Shown here: one piece after another, positions 11,278-22,025 of the stretch
Layout of the letters: every line of letters starts with the position of its first letter
Position numbering within the stretch: the first letter of the stretch is position 1
Source of the DNA: Thereva unica
Lineage: Eukaryota > Arthropoda > Insecta > Diptera > Therevidae
Direction of reading: 5' to 3'
Assembly (NCBI GenBank): GCA_949987705.1
Contig: OX465283.1
Location: 75,091,720-75,155,719, forward strand
Length of the DNA: 64,000 nucleotides
Program-made: the position numbers and the translations under genes
Notes under the pieces: model-generated
What the model was told of the DNA's origin: nothing
What the model saw: only the letters and a program-made list of their open reading frames with translations
Database searches by the model: none

Positions 11278-13145
11278 CAGTGGCGGTTCGTAAGGTTCAA
11301 GATAAGGGAAGCAATGCGCAAGAGAACGATATAAGTAAAAGTATCGAAGGCTTTAACTAAAAAAACTGAAAAATAACATATAGTGGAGTCAGATAAGAAA
11401 ACATATGGAATTGTTTCCGGTCTAAAAAAATTTTATAATATGAACAAAAACTGGTTAAAATTTCAGGTCAAAATATCTTATTCAAGTCCCAAAAATTGAC
11501 TTCAAATTTGAAAATTAATTGCCCTTTAATTTTTGTGCATCGCATCGATCGTATGAGGTTTTTCCTTTTTTTAATATGTAGTTTGTTTTATGATGGTGAA
11601 CAAGAAAAATTTTTTAAACTTCAAAAAAGTGAAAAAAAATCTAATCGAAGTTTTTCGTTAATTTTTTCGAAATATTTTCGCTGCTAGTGGGTCTTTTGCG
11701 CCTTTTTTTTCAGATTCTCTTGATAATTACAGCCTCCAAAGAGAAAGCCGTTGAAAAACTGCAACTACTACTTTCATCTTATTTAATTTTTCATACAAAT
11801 GCCTAATTTTGGCCCAAACTCTAAAAAAATAGTAATAATAAAACCCTGCATACCTCGCTTACATCCCCTACACCCACGCCTACAATCATTACATTCTAAT
11901 TGCCAAAAAAACACTTCAGGCAACCCGTACTCATACAATTCATAAAAATATTCTTTATCCCTTTAAATCATCTTTAAAGAGAATCATAAAAAATATAATG
12001 GAAGCTACAAAGTTATCAGCTTATATTCGATAAACACCGCCTGCCACCCCACTAGAATAAACAATAGATAAAGAGAAACTTCAGCTATCCTCGATCTCTT
12101 TTTTCTTGACTCAATCTACAATCGAAAATTCATACTTTAAGAAGAGTCAAAAACAAAATTACCAAGCAAAATTTTAAGAGCAAATTTAATATTGCTCGAA
12201 GCCAGAACAGATTACCAGAAAACGAAACCAAGCTAACAAAGAGATTTTGGTGGATACAGAAAATTTCTCTATCTTCCACTTTTCAATTCTCGTTTTTCGG
12301 TTCCGAAGAAGCTGCGTTTAGCTCAGCTTCTGAGGGTACTGTATTAACGCAAACCTTTGCGTGAGTGTGAGTTCAATTAGATTGAATGTGTTGGAGGTTT
12401 CACGTTGATTTTCTGTGGCAAAGAAGCTGGAGATATTACAGCTTCCCCATGTTGGGTAAGGCCTCGGCGCGGCCACGATAAGAGCGGCACCAGAAAAATT
12501 TAACGTCTCGAATTAGCGAAGAGAGGCATTTTAGTATTGTCACTCTGCCGCTCACTGCTCACATATCATATTCGAGGCCTAACACAGAGATGGGAGTGTT
12601 CAGACTTCACTCACACTACTTCTTCTTATCAAACAACGGTTGGAACAGTTAGCCGTTATCACACAAAAATTGCAGGCAACTTGGCAGCAGTTCGTTGTTG
12701 GTCTTCAGCCAGTTGGTTGTGAGACAGTTCTTATTCAGTTTTGCCTTTTTTATTAAATTCAATTAGTTGTTGTAGCTTATTAAAGTTAAAATTTGTTGAT
12801 GTAATTTACCAGTAAATTAAAGATTGCTCAATTTTGTGAAACATTAGAAAGAACATAACATACATAATAAACATACAAATGAACTTGTAAGTGAAGTTTT
12901 TGCTTAAAATTGGATAAACTAAATAGATTGCGCACAAGCAACATTAAAGGGTGCAAAAAAGCTTGCGCATTTTTCAGGGAGGCTGTAATATCTCCAGCTT
13001 TAGTGTTTCCAGAGGAGGAAATATATTAAGAATTTTCTTGTGATTAATCTTGATATATTTTAAAATTTAAATTTATTTTTATGAAGTAGCCTATTTGGTC
13101 AAGGGAAGCAGTGCTTCCTTTGCTTCCAAAGAGGAACCGCCACTG
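11278..13145. mobile_element. hAT-type non-autonomous element, 1,868 bp
   Basis: The ends are CAGTGGCGGTTC at 11278 and its inverted copy GAACCGCCACTG ending at 13145. CCCTATAC (8 bp) flanks both sides (11270-11277 and 13146-13153). The CAGTGGCG start and 8-bp duplication fit hAT. No transposase is encoded. An inner pair of inverted repeats (12424-12447 and 12977-13000, core AGCTGGAGATATTACAG) suggests a nested element of about 577 bp. The insertion splits an older LINE fragment, giving a clean relative age. Confidence 0.82.
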
Positions 13146-13153
13146 CCCTATAC

Positions 13154-13275
13154 CCGTTTACTCCATACACAAAATCAAAATGGACATGCTATTCGCAGGG
13201 CTCGCGAGGTATATAGGTGCCTCAAGGAGCTCGATGACAATCCACTCCAGACGAAGGACCAACAGTATACATGGG
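13154..13275 (+). pseudogene. Jockey-like LINE fragment, right of hAT insertion
   Basis: After the hAT target duplication, the DNA again follows the LINE (compare 24560-24650): the phrase GGTGCCTCAAGGAGCTCGAT is shared exactly. It encodes the beginning of the RT domain and decays after about 13275. Confidence 0.75.
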
Positions 13276-13307
13276 CCTAAAAACTTGTATAACGATTGCA
13301 TAATTAA

Positions 13308-13365
13308 ACTAGTTGGGATGTGGGTTTGACCCCTTTGGTCCACACGATTAACCTAGTATGATGAA
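13308..13365 (+). repeat. Fragment of the 1-kb tandem-repeat element's left end
   Basis: ACTAGTTGGGATGTGGGTT and GGTCCACACGAT(T/C)AAC match 31831-31875, just left of the element at 31873-32872. Only about 55 bp are retained. Confidence 0.6.
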
Positions 13366-15689
13366 CAAAGATGGAATAAACTGACTTCTTACAAAATAGT
13401 TATACGTTTAGCACTAGTGGAAAATTGGCTAGTATCAGAACTGAAAGCAATCCCGAGAGAAGCGAGAAGGAGAGAGTTCAATTAACTATAATAGTAGTAA
13501 ATCCACAAGATTTTTCTAGGGAATTTGTTTTTCCTGAACGTTAGCAAACAAACATTTCCTCCGTATTTCGTTCGCTGCACTAAAGCGGGTGTTCAAATTC
13601 GTAGCGTGCTGAAGCGCCGTTGACAAACTGAGAAGCGAATGACTTCATTTGGAAATTCCAAAGATTTCCGGAGATATTAGCAAAACTGTAACTGTTAAGT
13701 ACTTGTCAGACTTGACCAAAAAGAACAAATTTTGCGGTAACTACCGGAAATCCCGGGATGAACCGCAATTTCCTGAAACTGTATCACGCGTAGAAAACAA
13801 TTCCCTTAAACTTTAATTTAAGTTGTACAAAGTTTCGAGTACAAGGCCACTTTGTTCTTCCACTTTGAGTCTGGGATGTAAACTGGACTGGTAAACAGCA
13901 CGGCTACTACTGCACGATTTCTTACCAGACATCAGAATCTTAAGAAGGTCTATGTTTGTGTTCTAATTATTTCCTAGTTTTGGGTACAGCTTATGATTTA
14001 GAAGCTCCGACTTTTTTGAAGCCGTTTAAAATAATACCATTTAACTTAAATTTTTTTTTAAACTATTTTTTGCTTTTGTTTATGTTTATGTTTTCGTTCA
14101 GGCTTAGAAATCTCCTTTTGTACTACCTGTCTGTCATGTCGTTCAAGCCATGGTGAGCTGGTCTAGTGAGCTTAGTTCGAAAGTTAGAAAAAAGATATGA
14201 TAGGTTAAGGGATAGGATATTATGAGGAGGAGGCAATGAACCTCGCGTTTGAACTCTTGGATGTTGTATGAGTTAATTGTTTAAACAGCGGGCTGGGCCA
14301 CAGATGCAACCGTGGGGGTAGCATGATATACCCTTGTCGGAGCGTTAATCTTCCTGAAACCAGTGAATCCCGCTAACGAGGGTTGTTTAATATAAGGGAG
14401 CACTTCGTTTTGGAAGCCTTGATGGGCTAAATCGTGAAATCGTACGTTGGCCAACATAAAAACTAAGTTATGCATGTGGTTGGCTTGCAGTGTCGAATAG
14501 GTAAGAGTACTTTCAGTAGTAATATGCAAATCGTTTGTACTGCCAGACTGCTAGAAATGAGCCCTGAGGCGACGCCATCGACTACCTTGATTAAACAGTC
14601 AGAAGAGAAGCGCAAATTAAGTTCTTTAGAACTGAGTCAATGCGAATTGAATTTAGCCAACTTAGCGAGTCTTGGAAACATCTAAAGTACACAAACGAAA
14701 CTCACTCAAAATATCTGAACCGGTAAAGCTGTCTAGACTGAAATATTGCAGGATCGTGCACTTGGTAACCAAAGAGTGGAGCCGTATGTTGGTGTCTTGC
14801 AATAAAAGTTAAAACTAAGAAAATATACCAACTTCTCCAAATGACAAAAATATTCCTTTGGGTGTAAAAATTTATTTATTATAAGTAGTGCTAATTTAAA
14901 ATTCTAGTCGTTCTTGAATAAATAATAGATAAATTAACTAAGAGAGGAGACGAGACAAACAACAGATTTAATGCGAATTCTTTAATTAAGAAAAGCTCGC
15001 CACTGAAGGGAAAATAAAATTACAAGAAATTACTTTCCTTGTGTAGAACTTTAAGTACCCCTAATGGAACAATTAATCGACTTGCGATGCCATGACCGCG
15101 TTCTTTTAATGGGCTTCTGCAGATTCTTGGATAGGGGATACTGTTCATGTAAAACCATTATTCCAAGCTCACCATTTTCGCGCAACGCTACAAACAAAAT
15201 AAGATGTGGCAATGCTATTTCTGATAATTTAATGCCCCAGGGTATTAGGCAGTAATTAATTACAAGTATTTTTATCTGTTTTCATGGATGTACATTAATT
15301 GAAAATAACGATCATTTTTGATTTATCACCGGCAGGCAATTATATTCTACATTTAATTGGAGCAAATAATTTTTAAATAAGCTTTTGTTTGTTTTTAGTC
15401 TAATTAAAACCGTTGGATTAAAGTTGGTTCAAAGCGACTAATATTTGCCGCAGGTGGTGAAGGGTAGTGGTATAGTTAGATGGATTACACACAAAAATCC
15501 GAGTGCTGTAGGTTTGGACGCACAGCTAAATTAAAGGCCAAATTCAAGAGGGTAAGGGGGTATGTATTTGGAGCTTAAAAATAAAATGGGTTTTCTAAAG
15601 TGTGGTGATGAAGGCAGCGGGAGGTCGTCATCTATGGAAGATCAGATATGAAAATTACGGCAATAATCAATATGAGCGGAAGAATTGGG
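13366..15689. other. No gene recognised
   Basis: About 2.3 kb with ORFs of at most 82 codons and no domain, LTR, TIR or tRNA that I could identify. The overlapping ORFs near 14281-14685 on opposite strands have no family resemblance and are probably chance. Confidence 0.4.
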
Positions 15690-15795
15690 GAAAATGAAAA
15701 ATAGCGTAACAGAAGGGCCAGATGGAGTTCCAGCTGAATTGCTCAAAGCCAACAATGAAGTAATATCAGATATATTACATCCTATATACATCCTA
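15690..15795 (+). pseudogene. RTE-like LINE RT fragment, upstream part
   Basis: One frame reads MKNSVTEGPDGVPAELLKAN and continues for about ten codons. It is the same RT block as GKDGIPPELLKAD in the 9.1-kb LINE. It ends near 15795. The following RT blocks of the same family reappear on the same strand from about 18567, so this is probably the left half of a LINE split by later insertions. Confidence 0.7.
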
Positions 15796-15978
15796 TATTT
15801 TCAGGGTTAAATAGTTATATGTCGAGTCCTGAATTTTTAGCATTATCTTTCAAAATTGATATAAGTTTTAGTTATGTTTTAATAGAAATTAGACCAGAAG
15901 ATGTGTTTTAGAGGGATTCAGCTTATTTACTATTGACCTACATGATCTATACATGATTAGAGCAATGCTTGCGAAAAG

Positions 15979-16200
15979 TCACAGTTCTATGTTTCTACGA
16001 TTTTCAGCAAATTTGTTGATTGCTTCCTTAGCCGTTACGTTGATTTCCCTGTGAATACTCAAAATAGCCAGACCGTTCAGCCGCTCTTCTCTAGTTGCAC
16101 TACTTTGTCAATTCTTGAAATGCCTTAAAGTTGAAAAACTTCTCTCATTGCTAGCAATAATGGTCACAGCTAAGTTAGCTCCAACCTTCAGACAGTTAGC
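15979..16200 (-). pseudogene. hAT transposase, C-terminal dimerisation-domain fragment
   Basis: The minus strand reads ASNERSFSTLRHFKN, then an in-frame stop, then REERLNGLAILSIHREI and about 30 more residues to a stop at 15979. This is the conserved C-terminal dimerisation region of hAT transposases, most like the ZMYM1-like lineage, where the usual phrase is A(S/N)ERSFS followed by RL.GLA.L.I. A premature TGA sits between the two halves. The upstream catalytic part is absent. It probably belongs to the hAT element whose right end may lie at 18566. Confidence 0.72.
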
Positions 16201-16459
16201 GACTTTCGGAAAAGGTGTGATTAAAGATTAATGCATTGATGAATATGTGTGATATATACATATTGACGAAAAGACTGATTTGCACAAAGGCCTTCTTAAG
16301 ATATTCGGCGACCGTGGGCTACTAAAAAACTGCGGCCCTCTTCATAAGAAAATACTCGCGATGTCCAGCGGGAGCAAAGACCATCAAAGGAGGGGACAAA
16401 AGTAGTAATTGAGTTTCCTCTTTGATATGGCAAATGATAGGAAAACTTTATAAAGTTTA

Positions 16460-17825
16460 ATGGGGCTCTCTACCTCCGAATTAATTGCTAAGAAGGCCAT
16501 ATTTAAAATAGAAAAGGAACAGCAAAATAGATTTAAACCATTAGAAGATATATTTGTAAAAGCACCAGTGTTTAAGTTATTTGAACCAGAGGCGCGTGCG
16601 GAGATTCATGCCGATGCTAGTAAGGACGAATTCGGAGCTATTGTCTTGCAGTGGAATAATGACGATCAACCGTTGCATCCATTGCAATAAATGAGCCCAG
16701 CCCAACAACGCTCTTACGCTAGTAGTACTCACCATAGCACACTCCCTAAAGAAATGGAGTGTTTACGTTCTGGGAAGGAAGACTGTCACCGACTGCAATG
16801 CTTTCGCAACGACAATGAAAAAGGAGACGTTCCATTGAGACAGGTTAGATGGGCTATGTTTCTAAAAGAATTTAATTACCAGATTGACCATCGTTCAGGT
16901 ACTAAAAAGAAATCCGCAGGTGCGTTGAGCAGAATTGCAATACCAATTGTCGATATGTTAACTTACCTAATTAAACTAGCACAGAAGGAAGGGCAATAGT
17001 TAAGAGCTATAAGAAAGATATTAAAGACCTTCGCTCATGAAGATGACTTTTTAGTTAAGAATCCAGGGGAATAGTTAATTGTCATTCTCACATCAATGGA
17101 AAAGGAGATCATTAAATCTACTCACAGGTAGGACATTTTTCAGCTGCTAAAGTCTTCATCAGGAAAACTTACTTTATTCCTTAAACCCCCTCCATCCAAT
17201 GGCGCTACAGCCCAAATCTAGCCTCGGCTTCGTCTAGGACATTTCTGCATCTTTGATAGTCCTTGCAGCATGTCTCCAGTTTCGAATGTTAAGGCTCTAT
17301 CGTCCTCTTGGGTCTACCTACTGCTTTATTACTCGCCTTAGTAGTAACAGTGGATTGGCTTTCTAAATTTGTTTGGTTGTACCCCACGTCAAGCGTGGTT
17401 AACTGACATAAATTTCTAGTAACCTAGGAAGAATAATATGTACCAGACCGAGGAACAGCTTTTACAGCCAAACTGTAAAATACACATTTGTTAATCACTA
17501 CTGGCGTCCTCAGAGAAGGTAGATAAGATAAATCGTATTCTCACACCGATTCTAACCAAACTATTAATCGCGGGGCCAAAGGCGTGATACAGGCACATTG
17601 ATCGAGTTCAACCAATGATAAATAATACCCCAAAAAGATACCCCAACTGGAATGGAAATGAAGTTAGCAGAATTACCAGACTTTCAAGCCTTTATAAGCG
17701 ACGATAACGTGACGACAGAACATGCAGGAAATGGTACGACGAGAAGCTACTAACCTTCAGGAGAATAGGAGAAAAGGCAATACGAAGAGAAAAGCTGCAA
17801 GTGTCTATAAGGAGGGCGCCTTGGG
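16460..17825 (+). pseudogene. Degenerate Gypsy pol (RNase H to integrase)
   Basis: Frames from 16460 carry the connection and RNase H region (KAPVFKLFEPEA, then HADASKDEFGAIVLQ). A second frame (16691-16999) contains RWAMFLKEFNYQIDHRSG and LSR, the end of RNase H. Near 17100 there is an H2C2-like zinc-binding remnant. From 17341 come integrase pieces: VVTVDWLSKFVWLYPT, then PDRGTAFT, then INNTPK-like sequence. Stops and frameshifts occur throughout, and an antisense LINE tail sits inside at about 17191-17325. gag, protease and most of RT are missing. Confidence 0.8.
17191..17325 (-). pseudogene. LINE 3' end inserted antisense in the Gypsy relic
   Basis: On the minus strand it reads VLDEAEARFGL, a stop, then a TGG/ATGG-rich tail. 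This matches the C-terminus ALEEAKARFGL and the tail of the LINE at 45850-46735. It interrupts the Gypsy integrase region, so it inserted later. Confidence 0.7.
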
Positions 17826-17831
17826 GCCGGT

Positions 17832-17961
17832 TTAGACGGTTCGCTTCCAGGAGCGTTCCTCACGAACTTTGTGGATGCGGGGAGAAGTGGGGTGGGTCAT
17901 CCCCACTTCCCCCTTCATCTTCAAAGTTCGTGAGTAATGTTCCTGGAAGCGAACCGTCTAA
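17832..17961. mobile_element. MITE with 40-bp inverted ends
   Basis: TTAGACGGTTCGCTTCCAGG at the left end is matched inverted by CCTGGAAGCGAACCGTCTAA at the right, and the pairing continues to CACGAACTTTG, for about 40 bp per arm. It ends at the TAA that also flanks the next MITE. TTA/TAA termini suggest PIF/Harbinger. Confidence 0.65.
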
Positions 17962-18081
17962 GGCTGCTCGCACACTGGATCAGAATTTGTACGAATTTGT
18001 GCGAATTCCGATGAAATAGCATACAATTTCATCAGAATTCGTACAAAATCGTACAAATTCTGATGCAGTGTGCGAGCAGCC
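17962..18081 (+). mobile_element. 120-bp Harbinger-like MITE, copy 1
   Basis: The element is GGCTGCTCGCACACTG ... CAGTGTGCGAGCAGCC, 120 bp, flanked by TAA on both sides. Subterminal repeats of AGAATT(T/C)GTAC type fill it. A second 120-bp copy lies at 52739-52858 in opposite orientation with only a few differences, so the family moved recently. Confidence 0.8.
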
Positions 18082-18227
18082 TAAACAGGCTCTTGGTCAC
18101 AGTCAAGGGAAAACCCAGCCAAGCCCAGTTATGAATTGGAAAAGACAGGTGACCACAAGGGACCCAGGATAGCTCCAGCTGCAGCGGATGGCCTTAAATC
18201 ATGGGGTTATTCATTCGGGGTATGATA

Positions 18228-18420
18228 CGTCAGAATGACCGAATGTGAGATCCAAACTCGATTTACATTCAAACAGCGAGCTCTCCGAATACTCTCCATT
18301 CTATTGGATTAAACTAAAATGTGAGTCCTAGAAAGAAACACACACAGTGATTAGAAAGACGCATTTTGTGGAGAATCTTTGTTGTGTTAAATAAAATTTT
18401 GTAAAAAGGAGATATTTCTA
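18228..18420 (+). repeat. Possible degenerate Gypsy 3' LTR
   Basis: Beginning GTCAGAATGACCGAATG and containing an AATAAA signal near 18390, this segment lies where the 3' LTR of the Gypsy relic would be expected. There is no second LTR to compare, so this is a weak call. Confidence 0.3.
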
Positions 18421-18504
18421 GTGTATTTTCTTTGCGCTGAATGTACCACCAAAATCACAAAATGATATTATAAATGTTCTGGTAGAAGTTTCTTCATACA
18501 AAAG

Positions 18505-18566
18505 GCGTTTCGGGGGGGGGGGGGGGGTTTCGGTCCACAACCCCCCTCCCCTTAGCTACGCCACTG
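18505..18566. mobile_element. Right end of a hAT element with poly-G tract
   Basis: The sequence ends CCCCTTAGCTACGCCACTG, the inverted form of CAGTGGCGTAGCTAAGGGG, a common hAT terminus. A run of about 17 G lies just inside. The base after it continues RTE-like LINE coding sequence. The left end is not clear; the hAT transposase remnant at 15979-16200 may belong to it. Confidence 0.55.
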
Positions 18567-19165
18567 CCTAAATAAGAGCACATATGGAGATTTCAAAAAA
18601 CGCAAAATTTGTAAAGGTATTGCCACACAAAATGTGGCAGCAAAAATGCTGGCATCCATAATTCTTTGTAGGATTGAAGATAAAATAGATTGCCAGCAAA
18701 AAGATAAATAAGAAGGATTTAGAAAGATAGCGGATGTACAGATAACTCAAACAATTAGTCGAACAATCTATGGAATGGAAGTCATCATTATACATTATAC
18801 GTTACCTTCATAGATTTCGAGCGAACATTCTACACAATCCATTTGGAGGCTATTTGGGAAGATTTAAAAAAGGAGAAAGAAATTACCAATAAAGTTAATT
18901 TAAATGGCCATGATCAGATACGATGAAGCAGAGCTAAGAATTCTTCTTAATGAATAATTATGTAATCCAATGATAAATACAACTGGAGTCAAACAACGTT
19001 CCCCCTTTTACTAATAGTATTCATTACTGTACTTGATGAAATAATGAAGAAAGCCAGAGGTGTCTGAAGAGGAATGGTAGAACAACTAGAAGATCGAATA
19101 CGCAGATGATTTCGCACTCCTATCTCGTACAAACGAAGTCATGGAAAGAAAAATAGACAGCTTAG
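18567..19165 (+). pseudogene. RTE-like LINE RT fragment, downstream part
   Basis: In sequence: NVAAKMLASIILCRIEDKID (about 18625-18685), GFRKIADVQ, then FIDFERTF with EAIWEDL (from about 18808), then IEYADDFALLSRTNEVMERK with the YADD motif at 19099-19110. These match RT blocks in order (RILLSRI, QAGFRKGRS, FVDYEKAFDS, YADD). Several stops and frameshifts are present. It probably continues the fragment at 15690-15795. Confidence 0.75.
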
Positions 19166-19607
19166 AAATATGTCTTCATAAAAATATATGTACAAAAAAA
19201 CACAATTGTACATTGATACCCAAGTCAACATGAATTTTGAGTCTGAGTTCTGTATATCTGATTTTGATTTCATATGCCTAACTAATGAAAGAAAAAAAAA
19301 TTTTATCTTATAATGTTTGCTTTTACAGCTACTAGAACAAAACTTCAATTATAAGTAAAATCTCTATTTTTTAATTTCAATTATAATATAACTGAAGTAG
19401 ACGTTACTGTGGTTACTGAATTAGATGTAACTTTCGCTTACTTCCATTTTGGTCACTATCATATATGTATATGCAATGGTACCTAACTTCATTTCACTTC
19501 ACTTCCAATTGGCCTATTAATACATGATTGCGCTCCACAATCGGTTTATTCTTGACATTATGTTTTCCTATCTGAGACTCGGTCCGGTTAGGCCAAGAGT
19601 GCTGCTG
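19166..19607. other. No recognised feature
   Basis: AT-rich DNA between the LINE relic and the hAT-type MITE; no motif seen. Confidence 0.4.
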
Positions 19608-19615
19608 GTAGTGAA

Positions 19616-20041
19616 CAAAGTCAAGAAATTAACAAGTCTTTCATCTTCATATAGTTAATGAGTGGAAGGCGAACAGCTACATATATGCAAAAGTTCTTCA
19701 AATGACGATGTCTGGCTATCAGAGAGAGAATGCAACATTTTTATACGCGTTTGCATACAACTAAACAGCTAAACTTTTATGAGTTTATATGGGAATAAAC
19801 TTAATGTATTGGTGCATATTTGCTCGTTTGTTTTGATTTATGAAAGAAAACAGCTGATTCAATTTTCTTTCCTTTTCTGTTCTGCATACTTTATCGTAAA
19901 GAGAGAATCTGGCTTTGTCTCGCTGAATTCACGAAGTATGCGTTGAGTTTTGCTCAGCAGTGATGTTCATATATGCACGCACACAACTAACGGGGGGAAA
20001 ATTTTGTATGAAGATGAAAGACTTGTTATCACTGGACTTTG
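19616..20041 (+). mobile_element. 426-bp hAT-type MITE, copy 1
   Basis: The TIRs start CAAAGTC and include AACAAGTCTTTCATCTTCAT. GTAGTGAA (8 bp) is repeated exactly at 19608-19615 and 20042-20049. There is no coding capacity. The second copy at 29447-29865 is in the same orientation and colinear, with scattered substitutions and small indels. Confidence 0.88.
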
Positions 20042-20049
20042 GTAGTGAA

Positions 20050-20872
20050 GTGCGGCGCGGCGGCTCTTCTATCCCATAAGCAAACGAAGCATGGATATTT
20101 AGTGTATCCGCCTTGCATTCCTACCAGAAAACCAACCATCTTAAAATCCCCTATCACTGGCCAGGCATACCCTTTATAGTTTAAATTTTGAAGGACAATT
20201 TTAACGCTTTCGGAATTGAATGAGCCAGAGGATGAGATGGAAATTTATTTCCATTATGAAGGAGAACTGCGTTTAAGCTTTTTTAGAGCTGCCAATGAAA
20301 TGACGCCATGCAGAAGGAACGCAAGGTGTTCTGATTGCAGCAAACAAATCTTTCCCATAATTCAATAAGAAAGTCCGTCTTCATTTGTAAAAAAGCCAGA
20401 AAATATTTCATGGAGGTTTACATCCTTCTTGAGCAAATTCCACTGTTTCCAATTTTAGGTAGGTTTAAATCTAAGCTAAAAGTCAGCTAAGTCGTTAAAC
20501 TCTTTGGAATTAATGAGATGTGGTTCAATAAACGTTGATTCAACCAAGAAGTCACTGCCTTCGCTAATACTAGACATTTGTGATAGCCGTTGCTGTTCCT
20601 TCAGCTTTGGATGATAAGGCACAGTAACATGTTCACTGTGGAGTACTGGTGGCTCTGCAAAAAAATTGTAGGTAGACAGTCCGGACCGTGACCTTTATTG
20701 ACCTCCAGATCTATAAGACCTGTTAACTACAGAAAAGTATCAATCAGTATCGTGATTAGTGAGCTTCTACCATATTCTTATTATGTGTTTTCTTACTTTC
20801 TAAAGTGTTTTTGCAGTTACCACATGAGAAATGAGGTGTCCAGATTTTATCTTGACTTCAAATGGGAAGGTT
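20050..20872. other. No recognised feature
   Basis: About 800 bp without a supported ORF, inverted repeat or similarity to other parts of the window. Confidence 0.4.
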
Positions 20873-21119
20873 AAAATAAAATATATAGTTTAAAAAAACC
20901 AAAAAATACGCTTTTAATTTAAAATGAACTAAAAAGTAAAAAATAATTTTTAATGTAAAATTTGTATTGCTCCAGCTTTTTTACATTTCGAAACGTAGGT
21001 TGTTCCCATATACTGGCTGGAGCAATAAAAATTTTACATTAAAAATTATTTTTTACTTTTTAGTTCATTTTAAATTAAAAGCGTATTTTTTGGTTTTTTT
21101 AAACTATATATTTTATTTT
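20873..21119. repeat. Near-perfect hairpin repeat, copy B
   Basis: The left arm 20873-20977 and right arm 21015-21119 are about 105 bp each and inverted, with one mismatch seen (TTTGTATTG against TTTTTATTG). The loop is only about 37 bases and contains TACATTTCGAAACGTAGG. An RNA copy would form a very long duplex. Related copies are at 5990-6270 and a single arm at 44438-44516. It adjoins Helitron-family sequence on its right. Confidence 0.88.
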
Positions 21120-21465
21120 CTACTTTTTAGTCTATTATATGGCTTCTACCATTTTCTTGTCACCACCATGTTGGCCGCTATTTTGAATTTAGAATTACGC
21201 TACGCAGCTAATTGTATTGTAGTTGGCATACCCATCCATTTGATACCCATGTCGGGGGGTCGGCGAACACAATTGCAAAATTCAGCCGCCATCCTGGACC
21301 CGTCATCTTGATTTTTTTACAAAATAGTCAGATTGCATTGTCATCCAAACTAAACCTGTGTGCAAAATTTCAGCTCAATCGGAAACCGGGAAGTGGGTCA
21401 AATTTAACTTACAAGATTTTATTACATAGTTACAAGTGAAGCTAATAAAAGCGTATTAATAAGCT
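21120..21465 (-). mobile_element. Helitron-like fragment in reverse orientation
   Basis: Its reverse complement contains TAGCTTCACTTGTAACTATG, GACATGGGTATCAAATGGAT and the 'gcggccaaca' block, in the same order as 5550-5730 on the plus strand. No terminus is preserved. Confidence 0.55.
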
Positions 21466-21594
21466 TCATAGGCTTCACAGAGTTTTATATTTGATGACAA
21501 ACTGAATTTTTTGGCTTTTATTTTAATGAATTCGCCGCAAATGTTGAGAAAAGAGTTAACGGCATTTTTGCACTTTTTGGAAGACATTTTTAGA

Positions 21595-22025
21595 CCTCGT
21601 GACACTCAAAATACGTTGTTCCTCTGAAAAGCGCGTACGAACACAACATAACTACTTGCCACTCCTCGCTCCACAACTGCAATCCGACCGGTTGACCGGT
21701 GTTTATGAAATTTTTTGTTTTGTTCGAAATTTTGTTACCGTTCGATCCATGGCGGCCGTCTCAAGAGGGCGGATTGCCGCTTTCTACACAGCCCCCTTGA
21801 CATGGGTATCAAATGAAAGAGTATGATAAGTAGAATACAATAAGCAATGTAGTATACTCAATATATCGTTAGATTCATGGCAGTCGTCTCAAGACCTATT
21901 TATCTGTTCTTTGAGGCACTTCATCAGAGTAAATTTCACATCTCGAAAAATACCAAGTCAATGGATGGTTTTTATTGGTTACTATTGGCTTATGGGTGCA
22001 GTGAGGCGTACCGGGTCCCAGCTAG
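21595..22025 (+). mobile_element. Helitron-like fragment with 3' CTAG end
   Basis: It contains GACATGGGTATCAAATGAAA and AGTAGAATACAATAAGC, shared with the 5' copies and with 45400-45660. It ends CCGGGTCCCAGCTAG followed by T, which fits the CTRR 3' terminus and A|T insertion site of Helitrons. A strong terminal hairpin is not obvious. Confidence 0.6.

Noticed and set aside
14281..14685. Opposite-strand ORF pair (82 and 71 codons) as a small gene or toxin-antitoxin-like pair
   Set aside because: No domain, no conserved signal, overlapping frames, and the setting is insect-like rather than bacterial.
15781..15812. CCTATATA as left target duplication partner of CCTAAATA at 18567
   Set aside because: Seven of eight bases match, but the LINE protein is not contiguous across the two sites and no hAT terminus follows at 15789.
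18511..18527. Poly-G run as a G-quadruplex regulatory site
   Set aside because: It lies at a hAT terminus where such runs are common, and there is no gene nearby to regulate.
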